From: Amaurobius ferox
Lineage: Eukaryota > Arthropoda > Arachnida > Araneae > Amaurobiidae
Direction: 5' to 3'
Assembly (NCBI GenBank): GCA_951213105.1
Contig: OX578142.1
Coordinates: 117,567,065-117,631,064, forward strand
DNA length: 64,000 nucleotides
The notes below the pieces were generated by a model. The model was not told the origin of the DNA. It searched no databases and was given only the letters and a program-made list of their open reading frames with translations. The first letter of the stretch is position 1; every line of letters starts with the position of its first letter. Position numbers and translations under genes: made by a program. This document shows positions 11,640 to 24,300 of this stretch, one piece after another.

Positions 11640-12287
11640 TAAATTTAACTTGTAGTGATCGGTTTGGATATGTTTGTCATCTGAACCGCTGTATCGTAGC
11701 TGTATTTAGGTGTAGTTTATGTATATAATTCTATAATACAAGTAGCAATTTCGGTGGCTTTGCATTTATGTCATTTCGGCATTAATAAATCTGTTAATAC
11801 GTTCAGTTATCACATTTTTTATTTGAATTTAAACTAGGACTCTATGCACATCCATAGCTGTTCGCGTGATTTAATATTTGTCTTTCAGCATGTTTAAATA
11901 TTTGAGTAAGTCACTTTTGAATAGTTAAAGTTCTAAACAAGTTAGCATTTTATAGTTTTAACTTGATGTTTAACGTTTGTTTAAATAATTATAAATTACT
12001 GCTTAAATATTAAATTTTATGAATTGCACGCGGAGTTTTGTCCATTGGTTTTCAAACTTTTTCCTCGCGACATACAATTTCAAAACACATTTGCTTAGCT
12101 ACCCATTGTATGCATGATTAACATTGACGAGCCTTATTTGCGCTCCATAGAATATCCTTCATGACTCAAATTTGGTTTATCACCAAGGATTTATGAATGG
12201 CATGTGGCTAAATTAGAGTAATGGTTTAAAAATTGGTTATGAATTAATTAAGAATATCGCAATTCAGGGATGCCAGAAAGAATACTT
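11640..12287. other. AT-rich intergenic sequence, nothing recognised
   Basis: No supported feature. Confidence 0.45.
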
Positions 12288-12382
12288 CATGACTTAATTC
12301 ATGACTTAATGACTTAATCCATGACTTAATGACTTAATTCATGACTTAATCAATGACTTAATCAATGACTTAATCAATGAAC
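12285..12382 (+). repeat. Short minisatellite of ATGACTTAAT
   Basis: About eight tandem copies of ATGACTTAAT are separated by TC(A) or nothing, giving mixed 10-, 13- and 14-bp periods. This looks like a slippage-derived local expansion. Confidence 0.8.
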
Positions 12383-12439
12383 AATCCAAACTTAATACGC
12401 ATAATACCAAAATCAAGAGAAAGTTGCAGTAAATTAAAC

Positions 12440-12766
12440 TGTTGCTTGTAAGATAAAAGCTTGCAAAACTTACTTGAACAAAACAACTTTCGAACTAACT
12501 AATCTAACAAAATTTCTTTGCAAAATTGGTTTAACATGATCAATTCTAAGCTCAATAGATTTTGTTAGGTTAAGTTGAAACGTGAAAGATGCCTTAAAAA
12601 TTTGAGGCAGTTCGTTTTTGGCAGTAGCTAAGGACGCATACTAGTCTACCTGTACATTTGGAAGAGGGTTTATAACACCCTCGAAACAATTGTAATCAAC
12701 TTACTGACATATGGCTGATTTATTCAAGGAAGTTTTGTAGGCTTTTATCAAGAGAAACTGTTAGAA
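12440..12766. mobile_element. TIR element related to family E (E3)
   Basis: The left arm GTAAGATAAAAGCTTGCAAA continuing with ACTTACTTGAA matches the complement of the right arm, CTTGATAAAAGCCTACAAAA continuing with CTTCCTTGAA (12715-12766). The internal block at about 12663-12690 (AGAGGGTTTATAACACCCTC) is the reverse complement of the hairpin region of E1 and E2. About 330 bp, non-coding. Confidence 0.45.
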
Positions 12767-12993
12767 ATAAAAATGATTTACAAAGCATGTGACTTTCACT
12801 AAATATTCCGTTTGAGGAACGAAGATAATTATAATTGGAGTATTATTACAATGTATCTAATTATAGTTATAAATTAAAAATGTGTCGTTCTCGAGATATT
12901 GCACATTTTTTATATAAAAGGGTTAAAGAAATAAGTTGGCTCTATTATTATGGTGTTATAGTGAGCAGTTCTCGTTATATCTCGGCGGTTTCA

Positions 12994-13650
12994 CCTTCCA
13001 CAGCAAATGTGATATCTATTAAAATATTCAAGCAAATGCGTAGAATATAGCAAGAAAATAATTAATTCTATTCAAGCAAATAACGAGGAATATAGCAAGC
13101 AAATGTTTAATAATACTCAAGCAAATAACATGGCAAGCAAGCAAATAATGAATTCTATTCAAGCAAATAGCATCGAATGTATCAAGGAAATAATAATTAA
13201 TATTTAAGAAAATAATATATTCTAATTAAGCAAATAACATGAAATATAGAGAGGAAATAACTAATAATATTCAAGCAGATAACAGGAGAAGAAAATTGTT
13301 ATAGCAAGCAAATAATTAATTATATTCAAGCAAATAACATGACAAGCAAACAGAAATAGAAAGCAAATATTTAATTCTATTCAAGCAAAAATACGTAATA
13401 TAGCAAGAAAATAGTTATAGCAGACAAATAATTAATGCTATTGAAGTAAATAACAGCAAGCAAATCTTTATTAATATTCAAGAAATTAATCAATTCTATT
13501 CAAACAAATAACATGAAATGTAATAATATTCATATGAATAAAATGACAAGTAGTTATAGCAAGCAAATAATGAATTGGTGAAGCAAATAACTTGGAATAT
13601 AACACGTAAACAATTAATAATGTTCAAACAAAATACATAGATATTGTACG
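12994..13650 (+). repeat. Degenerate minisatellite based on TTCAAGCAAATAA
   Basis: The phrases TATTCAAGCAAATAACATG and TATAGCAAGCAAATAATTAA alternate about a dozen times with indels, giving an approximate 45-60-bp compound period. The array is old and heterogeneous. No reading frame spans it. Confidence 0.75.
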
Positions 13651-13659
13651 TTTTCAAAT

Positions 13660-15536
13660 AAAACCATAAAATACACTATTTGAATATGTCTACTATTATA
13701 AAGTGGATCAATGCTTTGGAAGTACTTTCAACCAGAAATAAATGAATACAGTTATTAACCATCATGAGTAGTTCTCGTTATCTCAGAGGTTCCCCACAAT
13801 AAGTGATTTCTCAAAATATTTAAGAAAATTACAAGAAATTTATTATGCTTATTTTAATGGGCGACAACAAAAAGTCTAGAGATTTTCAATGAGCTAGTAA
13901 TAACAAAGCTCTAATTTGGGTTATTGTATTCCCATAATTGCAAAATTGCTAATCTAATAAAAGTCATGGATTGGACACATCATATTTTTCGTTTTAATAT
14001 CTCAACATATTTTATACACTACTGATTAACAGGTATAGATGAATTATCATTTTAACAAATTTTATATCTAAAAAGTGTCATAGAAATGAGAACAAAGGCT
14101 TCAATGAATATATTATTATCTCCCATTTCCACTGACTCTAACACCTGTTTAGTAGTAGTATATCATCCTTTCCACAACCAATCACGTTAGTAATGAAAAT
14201 ATATCTGTTTAAAATCATTCTAATAATTTGGCCCCACGAGTTTCATGGCAATTTATACTTTAGTTACCAAGTTTGTTATGACAGAAAAATCATGAAGTAC
14301 AGGGTTACATAAAATTTACGAAACAAGTTTAGACTGACTATGATTAAATGTATCTTCAAATCAATTATATTCATTGAATTAGTTTTGCTACAATAAATGA
14401 CATATTTAAAGATAAAGTATTATAATAGAGATACAAATGTTATTCTCGGACATTGATGCATTTATACAATTTAATGTACTATAAAATTTAATGCATTTAT
14501 ACATTTTTTCCTCCCTACAAATGCTTGTTTTATTTTTCTCATATTAACCTATGTGAAATAGTTCCAATCTCTCTCTCTCTCTCTCTCTAGTTAGTTTAAT
14601 TTTTAGGATATTTTTCTGCTGTTTTTGTCAAGTATAGATAGTGAAAAGGGAAAGGATTATGCTTTATTTAAACTAATAATAATTAGAAACATTTTTAATA
14701 TGTATTGAAAAGTAATGCATTCATTTTACAAAAATATTAATAATTAAATATTTTAATTATATTACCGATTTATAAAACGCGAACATTGCTATTCTCAGCC
14801 ATTATGCTCGGCAAAAACATCGGGAAAAATTCTAAAAAAATAAACGAACTAGAGGTTAGGGACTTTTTCCCATAGGTTGACATAGAAAAAATGAAACTAA
14901 TGGCTGGAGGAAAAGTAACATCTTAACACAAATCAACTAATCTTCTAATAATGTCTGCATATCTGCCTGACCTTTCATGTTGACTATTTACCTTACGAAT
15001 ATTATTATATTATGAGGAATATTTGTATCATTCATTTTCCATAGAACAATTATCCCTGTGTTAAGAATTAAATATGAGTTAATCAGCAACTATCATGTTG
15101 CGAAAAAACCCAAAATTAAGTCTTTCCATTCAAACTGTTGACAACATGATTTCTTTTTTTATCCTAAATAATTGAAAAAACGTTAACTTTCAAGAATTCA
15201 AGAAATTTCTTTCAGCGTATTTGCAATTATTTTTGGAAAAACAGTTTGAAATGAGTACAATGTACAAAAATCTAATGTGGAGAGCACATGACTTTTTCTA
15301 CAGACCCGAACTCAGTTTTTCGATATTTCTTTAATAATCCATTAAATGAAGGTTATAAAGTACTATTCTAATTCAACTCAAGATCGTGACTTTTGTATGA
15401 ACTATTACAATTTATTTCACTCTAAATTAAACTTCCAATAACCTAATGACTAGAGTTCGATGATAGAATCATGACATTTAACAAATAAACAAATTTATTT
15501 TCAGCTAACTTCGCTGGAAACTCAAATCACACCCAT
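13660..15536. other. AT-rich intergenic sequence with simple repeats
   Basis: It holds a short (CT)n tract at 14572-14588. The adjoining (TA)n tract is at about 15535-15555. No genes or bounded mobile elements were seen. Confidence 0.45.
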
Positions 15537-15599
15537 ATATATATATATATATATATTAGAAATATGTAATAATAAAAACATTATGTAATAATAATAATA

Positions 15600-16190
15600 A
15601 AAAAAAATTCAAGTAATATTAACATCACCATAGAAGCAAATTCACGGCCATAATGCCGATAAGAGAAGAGAACAGCACCAGCCCAAATTCGATGATTAGT
15701 CAGAGTTAAATTCCTCCTCAGGTCTGAGTATTTAACTCTAACTAACCCAAACACATGCCTGTTTCAGATAGAGCAATAGTACATTACTATAAATGCTCCA
15801 ACCCAGACTACAGGCATCAAAAAATGAAAAAATGAAAATAGGATACATTAAGAAAATTTGTATATATATATATATTACAAACTATATGCAACGTATTTAG
15901 AAACCTAGCATTACAAATTCTACACGAGGAGTACTAATTTATATTGAACTTTAAACTTAATATATTACTACACTGATCTTCAATCTGAACCTATGATGCT
16001 CGAACTACGACACAATCTATATACTCACAAGTTTGCAGGCTATAACTCTTGATGTTACTACATTCCATGGACGATAGCACACACGCACGCAAGCGCGAGC
16101 TCGGCAGAATGGCAGATCCGTAATTCTAAAGCCTGCCCTTCTTATAGATTTGACCAATCATGAGTATGCTATTCTTCGGAATCAAAGTTG
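15600..16190 (-). promoter_or_regulatory. Promoter-like or solo-LTR-like segment (weak)
   Basis: On the minus strand there is an ATTGG box (around 16155), then a TATA-like CTATAAGAAGG (around 16145) and a relatively GC-rich start region containing GAGCTCGCGCTTGCGTGCG (16080-16105). A short ATG frame follows. Further along, an open but ATG-poor frame occupies about 15600-15770. This could be the 5' end of a host transcript or a solo LTR, but no second LTR or clear boundaries were found. Confidence 0.2.
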
Positions 16191-16269
16191 AGAAGTTTAG
16201 GACAAATTAAAATTAGGAAAAAGTAGAATTAGAATAAAATGATAATAAATAATAGAATCCTCACAAGTT

Positions 16270-16913
16270 GAATTGCACGAAATAACACTGAATTTATCTT
16301 TATTTGGTAACTAGAAGTATTTTTAAAGACGGAGTAGCAAAAATGTGAAACAACTAAAATATTTCGTTATTTTTTTATCGTCAAAATTACATATAAAATG
16401 AGCATTTAATTGATACATTTGAGTCTTTTATTCTAAATTTAGATGTTTTCTGTGGGCCATTTTGTAAGAAAAAGCAGGTCTTTTCCCAAATCGTACCAAA
16501 ATCCAGTAAGCACTAGGGTAACTAACAAGCGACTTAGCTAACACATTTTGTGAAATTTGGTCAATTAGTTTTTTAGCTGGATTAGATACATACATTTTTG
16601 AAGACCATTTTGTAATGGCAGTTTCTTTAATCCTGAATTCTACCCAAATCTAGTCAGTACCAGGTTAACGCACAAGTGACTTAAAATATTTTATGAAATT
16701 TGGTCTATTAGATTTTGAGTTAGAGTGGATTCATACATTGCACAGACAGACACACATACACACATAGACATACACACAGACGTCAAGCTAACAATAGTTT
16801 TTTTCTCGTGTTCGAGAGGTGCCAAAACGTGTAGATCTGTTGAAAACTCGAGTTGCGAATTTCGACACAATTCCAGTACTTTCCATACATATAGCATGTA
16901 TTGTAGGGGAAGT
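16270..16913 (+). mobile_element. Family B element (B1), 5' degraded
   Basis: It matches the B interior (TGGTAACTAGA, GAGCATTTAATTGATACATT, CATTTTGTAAGAAAAAGCAG, GTGAAATTTGGTCAATTAG). The 3' end has the inner palindrome (GAAAACTCGAGTTGCGAATT) followed by the terminal hairpin at 16878-16913. A CA/GACA-rich tract lies at 16739-16785. Non-coding. The 5' terminal motif is not visible, so the left boundary is approximate. Confidence 0.6.
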
Positions 16914-17782
16914 AATAAGTGTCCAGTTGATGCTGCTGTGATAATTCTTTTGCAACTCCAATAATTACAAACGATAATGATCTCACCATTTTCATTTCTA
17001 GCGAATGGATTGCTGCATCGATTGTCATAGTTTAAATAAATTTCATCCTCTTTAGGGAATTCCGTAGAATTGAAACAGAAACCCTATTAACGGGCTGTAC
17101 TTACACCCCTCTAAAATGTTAATTGTTCTTGCTGGCCTTTCAATTTGGAATCGAGATTTACATTAGTATCACAATTATAGAACTTTATTGCAAATCTAAA
17201 ACATTCTGAAGATGAGAAAACTGGTAAAATGGAGTGAAGTGTTAAGATTGGATACATCAAAATTGATGAAAGTATATAATTTTATTATTTTGACGGTACA
17301 GTAGGATGTTCATGATGCGTATTGGCTTTGTACAAAGAAAAAGTTATGAACAAATAGTTATTAATTTTGTGAAAGGTTTGAATCAAACACTTTGAAAACA
17401 TTAGAGATACTCCAGCTAAACCAAAATGCAGGAAAATTAATCCAGATGCTTCAAGTTCATTAGACAAGGATGAAAACATTAAATGTAGGTGAGGAGAAGG
17501 AAACTAATAACATAAAAATGTGGGTAATAATGGAAAAGCGTATTAAGACTAAATTCTAAGAAAATTGTCAAATTTTCATTTTTGTGTTCAGTCGAGAAAT
17601 GGAGTAGGATGGGTGTGTAAAAAAGGTTTGGTAAACGGATAAAAGGCAGATAAAAAGATTTCTTGGTTTTAATAAATACAATGAACTATCACTCTTTAGA
17701 AATACATCCACCAGACTTGAATAAAGGTTATTAAGCTGGTTGCTTTATGTCTAGAAGAGAAAAGAACCAACTATGAAATATG
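16914..17782. other. Intergenic sequence, nothing recognised
   Basis: No supported gene or repeat. Confidence 0.45.
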
Positions 17783-17976
17783 CAGCCGCGGAAAAAAACG
17801 CCCCACCCTCTGTTAATCGAGCATCGTTCATCGTAGAGAAAATTGAATGATACCATTCGATTAGGAATAACATTCTCTACAAATTAATGTGCGTAAAATT
17901 TGCATAAGGGGCCGTCTTCATATCTAAACGCGCACAAACTTTGAAATTTTCTATATCAACACCCAATTTTGACGTC
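17783..17976 (+). repeat. Left terminal inverted repeat
   Basis: It is the inverted counterpart of 25324-25518, differing at scattered positions and a few single-base indels. It contains AGCATCGTTCATCGTAGAGA and TAAACGCGCACAAACTTTGA. Confidence 0.8.
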
Positions 17977-18149
17977 ACCCACAAGTCTAGGCCCTCAAAT
18001 TAGTCCAAATTCAAATTTTCACGACGTTTCTATCTCTATATCCGAAGATATTCAATATTCCGGAATGTGCAATTTTCAGGGATCAGCTCCATATTGAAAA
18101 CCGCAATTTGAAGGGCGATGTTTCGTTGATTGACCACAGCACTGCTGTA

Positions 18150-18415
18150 AATTATTGAACTAACCTTTTGACATTCAGCATTATGACTTACCTCACAGCC
18201 AAAGGGTCGCAGGTTTGATTCCTGCATGAGGGGGTGAGCATTTTCATGGCTGTGTGTGGTGTTGTCTTGTGTGTGTGTGTGTGTGTATTACTAAGGCAGT
18301 GGGCCTCCTCAAATGGGGCACGATTATTAGGAGTAAAAAGTCGTACTGGGTACGTTGCTAAAAACTAATGGGGCATTCATGCCAGGGTCAATAAAAGGAA
18401 GAAGAAATAAAGAAG
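18150..18415 (+). mobile_element. tRNA-derived SINE (SINE-3), 5' end unclear
   Basis: A T-arm-like module, GCAGGTTTGATTCCTGC, at about 18210-18226 contains a B box. It is followed by a unique body with a (GT)n tract at 18267-18287 and a purine tail of GAA-type triplets at 18399-18415. The A-box region is not recognisable and no convincing TSD was found. It lies inside the left half of the TIR transposon. Confidence 0.5.
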
Positions 18416-19220
18416 AATGGAATGTTTATTTTCAAATGTCATTTTATAATGCTGTTTCAAAATCAATTTATGAGACTAACAAATATCTGCAGATGACGCG
18501 GCAAAACAACTCCGCTGGAATATGATGACGAATTTAAAAGTATCATTTCGTCATTATCAATCACCGTTTGAAGTCTCGTTGGCGTTTAGTATCATATAAT
18601 TTTATAATTTGTTATTGTTTTATATAAATACTTTTTATTATAAATTATTACATTTTGTGGGCGATTTCAACTCGCAGTAGCTCGGGAACTATTAATCGGC
18701 AGTAACACAAGTAGATCCCATTTATAACAATGCAAGTTTGCACCCTTCAATACAGTAGCAGAATTACGTTGATTAGGTTGCATCTATACAACACTGTTTA
18801 TACAAAGTTTTTATTAAAACTGGGTAAAAATAAATGCCCGTTTTCTTAAATAAAGATTAACTTACAATTAATATAACTTTTTCAAATTAGTCATGTTTTA
18901 AACTAATATACGACACCTAAAGTCATCGTGATGCTGAATATTTAAACATTTCGAAAGAATTAGTGGGAGGAAACACCTGGAATTTTATATAAACATATAA
19001 AAACTCTTTGTGAATCGATTTTTATCAAACCGTGTCCAGGTTTGCATTCATATTTTTTCGATTATTGATTTCATAATTAATATTTCATACAAACAATTTA
19101 TTCTAAAAAAATAAAAATCACGTAAATGTGTCTGGGTTGTTTAGTAGTAACGTCATACAAATAATCAGCGTGAGCAGATAATTATTACAGAAGATATGAA
19201 TGGAAGTCTTGGAAACTAAT

Positions 19221-19851
19221 CCCCTCAGGGGTTCACTTCTTTAGTGAATACGGGTGTTGCAATCCCGAGGCACCTTAGCAAGGCTTTTCTTTCCTTTTTT
19301 CTTACTCTCTCTTTCTTTTTCCTTCTTATTTTTTGTCTATCCTCCTTTCCCCTTCTTTTTTGTTTTGTTCTCCTTTTGTGTTTTGTGTTTCTAGTCCTTC
19401 TCAGCTGCTGGTGTCATCAATGCCGAGCCCTTAGTAAACATCACATCTGCTCTATGGGCCCTAGTACCACTCTTCGGCCTCTGCCGTAAGGTACACCGTT
19501 TGGGCTCGGGAATGGGTTCATGTGGGTGTGATGCGAAAGGGGTAGAGCTGCGTGCATCAGTAGTTTTGCTTTCGAGAAACGTTTGCAGTAAACGGTTCCA
19601 GAGGTGAGTCCCTTGGTTGCGTTGGTTGGATGGTGGAGAGTGTTTCATATCGAGAAATCCCCCTTGGATCCTTGCTGGTCCATGGGCCCTGTGCACCAGG
19701 TGCACGTTATGGCCCGCTCTCCATCATCTGGCTTTGCGAATGACTCCGGCGGTTACACTTGGCACGTTAGAAAAGTGTGGGGAGACGGAGTCTGGCGGGG
19801 GCTCCGATCGATCTGGAAGTAAACCGTGGTTTTTTATTAGTGGTTACAAGC
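19221..19851 (+). promoter_or_regulatory. LINE 5' untranslated leader
   Basis: It starts CCCCTCAGGGG directly after the TSD and contains a long pyrimidine tract (about 19285-19400). LINEs of this type generally carry an internal Pol II promoter in the leader, but I cannot point to a specific core motif. Short ORFs here, on both strands, are not conserved-looking and are left out. Confidence 0.5.
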
Positions 19852-21324
19852 ATGGAGAATTCGAGAATGCTTTTGGCCTCGGGTTCTTCATGCTTTTCTA
19901 GTGAAATTTCTAATGCTTCCTTGCCTTCCAAGGCAGGAGATCTTAATTGGGCGGATAGAGTAGATGCCTCTAGCGTTTCCGTATCCTTGGGACATAAAAC
20001 TGATAGGATTATGAACGTAAATACAGATGCTTTACAAAGAAATAATGAAATAGATAATCATAAAATGACTACAACTGAAGCAAAGTATTTCGTTATGAAA
20101 AGAATAGATGGATCATTCAATAACGTTTCACCCTTTTTGATTCAAAAAGGAATACTCAGTACTGTTGGGGAAGTGGAAACTATAAAGAAGCTCAGATCTG
20201 GTGACTTGTTAGTTAAAGTTTTGTCTACCGCACAAGCTAAAAATATACTTTTATTGAAAACCCTCGCAAATATTCCCATGTCCGTGACTGCCCATAGTAC
20301 ATTAAACTTCTCTCGTGGGGTTATTTCAGAACCAGACCTTACACATATACCTGAAACTGAAATCCTTGACAATCTAAAAGACCAAAAAGTTAGCTCTGTA
20401 CGACGAATCTCTATAAGACGAGATGGAACAATGTTTCCAACAAAACATCTTATACTGACTTTTGACACCCCAGTCTTACCTAAATATTTAAAAGTAGCCT
20501 ACCTCAGATGCCCAGTACGGCCATATGTGCCAAACCCATTAAGATGCTTCCACTGTCAGAGATTTGGACATCCAAAAACTTCCTGTCGTGCTCCTAAAGT
20601 GGTGTGTGCACGCTGTGCAGAACACGGACATGACAGTGAGGGATGTACATCTACCCCAAAATGTGTTAATTGCGAGGCTGAACATCCATCTTATGCCCGC
20701 TCATGTCCAAAATGGGTTTTTGAGAAAGAAATTCAAACTCTAAAAACATCCAGTAATATTACTTACCCAGAAGCACGTAAACTGATTGAAGCAAGAACAC
20801 CAAAAATAGGCATATCATACTCAACTGTTGTCAGAAACAGACAAACAAAATCTGCTGGCATACAAACTGAAGTTACATCAGTAGGCACACAAACCGAACC
20901 TGACTTCAACTTTATGCAATTAATCCCTAACCAACAAACTAACGAAACAAAACCTGTCCCTTCTGTAAACACTGCTGTTTCAAGTACTAAACAAAAGCAA
21001 AAAACTTCAATCCCATTAGCCACTTTCAGACCTGCTTTCACACAACAAAAAGCTGCAGTAGTAAGTACCAGTGGAAAAAAAGGAGTTAATACTTTAGAAG
21101 AGAAAACAAAAACAAACAAAAAACATAAATTAAAGAATACGAGAGACAGTCCTTTGGAGAAAAAATCCGTCAAAAAAACAAACATTCACGAAAATCATAG
21201 CCAAGATGATGACGAAGTACAACTGTGTGCTTCCGAGGATGAAGGGATGATAACAGATGTGTCATCCTCTTCCTCTACTCAGAAAAAAGAGACCACCTCC
21301 CATCGGCCCAAGAAAAAAACCTGA
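19852..21324 (+). CDS. LINE ORF1, gag-like nucleic-acid-binding protein
   Basis: This ORF encodes 490 aa. The frame is open from 19777, but that codon is GTG. The first ATG, at 19852 (A at -3, G at +4), is the likely start. Residues ~75-215 look like the globular RNA-binding region that precedes the knuckles in I/Jockey-type ORF1 proteins. Three zinc knuckles follow: C232-C235-H240-C245, C252-C255-H260-C265 and C271-C274-H278-C285, the last with CX2CX3HX6C spacing. The C-terminal ~180 residues are Lys/Thr/Ser-rich and probably disordered, ending in an acidic/serine tract and a basic tail. Family role: it binds element RNA to form the ribonucleoprotein for retrotransposition. The stop codon is 2 bases before the ORF2 ATG. 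Confidence 0.9.
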   Translation: MENSRMLLASGSSCFSSEISNASLPSKAGDLNWADRVDASSVSVSLGHKTDRIMNVNTDALQRNNEIDNHKMTTTEAKYFVMKRIDGSFNNVSPFLIQKGILSTVGEVETIKKLRSGDLLVKVLSTAQAKNILLLKTLANIPMSVTAHSTLNFSRGVISEPDLTHIPETEILDNLKDQKVSSVRRISIRRDGTMFPTKHLILTFDTPVLPKYLKVAYLRCPVRPYVPNPLRCFHCQRFGHPKTSCRAPKVVCARCAEHGHDSEGCTSTPKCVNCEAEHPSYARSCPKWVFEKEIQTLKTSSNITYPEARKLIEARTPKIGISYSTVVRNRQTKSAGIQTEVTSVGTQTEPDFNFMQLIPNQQTNETKPVPSVNTAVSSTKQKQKTSIPLATFRPAFTQQKAAVVSTSGKKGVNTLEEKTKTNKKHKLKNTRDSPLEKKSVKKTNIHENHSQDDDEVQLCASEDEGMITDVSSSSSTQKKETTSHRPKKKT

Positions 21325-21326
21325 AT

Positions 21327-24300
21327 ATGGCTTTTTTGCTATCTTGGAATTGCCGTGGGTTGCAGAACAAGTCGGTGGAGATCAAGAATTTAATTAATAC
21401 TTTCCAACCTATTTGTGTTTGCCTTCAAGAGACTATGCTAAAATCTAGCAGTAATTTTAATATTAAAAATTTTAATTGTATCCGTAAAGATTTTAATATG
21501 AACAGTAGAGTATCTGGGGGAGTTGCTTTGTTAGTCTCACAAGACTACCCTTCTTCCATATTACAACTCACCACAAATCTACAAACTGTTGCTGTTCGGA
21601 TCCATGTAAATAGATTGATTACTGTATGCTGTATTTACTTACCACCAAATGATCACATAAATTCTAGAGAACTTGATAATTTGATTCGCCAACTTCCTGC
21701 ACCATTTGTGATACTCGGTGACTTTAATGGCCACAATCCCCTTTGGGGAAGTCTAGACACAAATTGCAGAGGACAACAAATTGAGCAATGTGTCAGTGAT
21801 CACAATTTATGCATTTTTAACAATAATGAATGCACCTATTTTCACCAACCTAGTAGGACTTTTCACAGTATTGACCTTGCCATCTGTTCTCCCTCTCTCC
21901 TTCCTTACTGGAATTTTGCAGTTGATAAAGATCTTCACAATAGTGACCACTTCCCTATCATGCTCTCTAACAGTCAATTCAGATCGACTATAAAACCATC
22001 TCAGTACATATTTTCAAAAGCTGATTGGGCGAAGTTTACTTCCCTAGCTCTGATCACTGATGAAGCTATTCAAAGCATTGACATTGATACAGCTGTAGAA
22101 AATGTTACAGATATCCTTATAGAGGCCGCGGATGCTGCAATTCCAAAACGTGCAGGTAATATATCTAAGCATCGTTTCCCTTGGTGGAGTGACGAATGTC
22201 GTGAGGCTTATAAAAAGCAAAAGAAAGCTTGGTCAATTTTCAGGAGGTCTCCTACCACTGAAAACCTAACTGCATTTAAACATGCAAAAGCGTTTGCTCG
22301 CAGGATACGCAGAAGAAGGCAGAAAGAGTCATGGGAAAAATATGTTAGTGAAATAACATCTTCCACTTCTAGTAAAATTCTATGGGAGAAAGTCAAAAAG
22401 TGTACAGGGAATTATAGTAATCACTCCATAGCCATTCTAAATCATAATAGCACAACTATAAGTTCGCCATATGACATTGCAAATGAAATTGCCAAAGAAT
22501 TTGCAAATATTTCAAATGCATCAAATTACTCTGAACCGTTTTTAAAACACAAACTTCAGTCTGAAAATAAACCTATTGTTTTCCCAGAAGCTAGAAACTT
22601 ACCTTATAACATGCACTTTACAATGTCAGAGTTGGTGACTGTTTTGTCCCAAACACACAGAACTTGCAGTGGACCTGATAAAATTAGCTATCTCATGCTT
22701 AAACACCTCTCCCATTACTCCTTATTGAACCTCTTATACCTGTTTAACAGAATTTGGCATGAACATAAATTCCCTAGGTCATGGCAAAGAGCCATCACAA
22801 TTCCCATTTTAAAACCAGGTAAGGACCCTCAAAGCCCTTTAAGTTATCGGCCTATAGCTCTCACAAGCTGTGTATGTAAACTTCTAGAAAAAATGGTTAA
22901 TGCCAGGCTTGTACACTTTTTAGAGAGTAACAAGTTATTATCACCCCACCAAAGTGGCTTTCGTCGAGGTAGATCTACCATTGATAATCTTACCTCATTA
23001 GAATCACAAATTAGGACTGCCTTTCTTAGGAGAAATCATTTAGTCTCAATTTTTTTTGATATTGACAAAGCCTATGATCGAACATGGCGCTACGGTATTA
23101 TTAAGGACATTTATGATTTTAATCTAAAAGGTAATCTTCCTATTTTTATTCAAAACTTTTTATCACACAGGACATTCCAAGTGCGCATTGGTTCAACACT
23201 CTCACGCACACACGTACAAGAGGAGGGTGTGCCACAAGGAAGTGTCTTGAGTGTGACACTCTTTAATATAAAAATAAATAGTCTTTTAAACAGTTTGCCA
23301 GTGTCTGTCCATAAAAGTCTGTATGTGGATGATCTGCAAGTTGCCTACCAAGCTCACGATATGCGTACTGTGGAAAGACAATGTCAAGCCGCCGTAAATA
23401 ACATCTTACGATGGGCAAATGTGAATGGGTACGGGTTTTCCACTCAAAAGACTTGTTGTGTTCATTTCACCAGAAAACGTGGTATCCACTCACCCCCAGA
23501 AATCTTTATGGGAGGTGTAAAGATTGCTGTAGTAGAGGAAATAAAATTTCTGGGGGTTTGGTTCGATAAAAAGCTTACTTTCTTGCCCCACATCCAGAAA
23601 CTGCGAAATAAATGTGAGAAAGCTCTTAACATCTTAAAAGTCCTCTCAAATACTAAATGGGGTGCAGATTTTACTTCCATGCTTCGCATCTACAGATCTG
23701 TTATTCGGTCAAAACTAGATTATGGTTGTTCTGTGTATGGATCAGCACGAACATCAGTGCTAAAAAAGCTTGATCCAATTCACCATAAGGCATTACGTAT
23801 ATGCTCAGGAGCCTTTAGGACATCTCCAGTTCAAAGCATATATGCTGTCTCTAATGAGCCATGTTTACAATTAAGGCGTGAACAGCTGGCACTGAATTAT
23901 TATTTTCGTATCATGTCCGTACATAACCATCCGTTACAACGTGCATTCCTTGATGATCATTATGATCGACTGTATGACCACAGACCTTCATGCATTCCTA
24001 TTTTTGGCAAGCGGATACGCAATATAGTAGAAACTACCCCTTTAGTAGAGCTTTATGTTCGAAAAACAAAGTTTTTTGAAACACCTCCATGGTATGTTAA
24101 CAATTTCACCTTTCTCAACCCTTTTTGTAATTTTACGAAGACTAACACCATTCCGGCTATTTATGTGCAATTGTTTGCTGAACATAGGAATCTGTATAAG
24201 GAGTTTACTCCTGTTTTTACAGATGGTTCCAAAGCAGGAGATTACGTTGGCCTAGCTTATGTTTGCAACAATACTATAAAGTCTTATAAACTACATGCAT

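Noticed and set aside
12285..13650. CRISPR-like array
   Set aside because: Repeats are irregular, mutated and lack unique spacers of constant length; these are eukaryotic minisatellites.
18062..18425. TSD GGAATGT for SINE-3
   Set aside because: Only 7 bp, and the implied element would include ~100 bp with no tRNA-like character; it could be chance.
19391..19705. 104-residue minus-strand ORF in the LINE leader
   Set aside because: No motifs; it overlaps several equally plausible frames in a GC-balanced leader.
19777..19851. Extended N-terminus for LINE ORF1
   Set aside because: The frame is open but its first codon is GTG; the first ATG is at 19852 with a good context.
20763..21185. 140-residue ORF antisense to LINE ORF1
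   Set aside because: Shadow frame opposite a clear coding region with zinc knuckles; Phe/Val-rich because the sense strand is Lys/Thr-rich.
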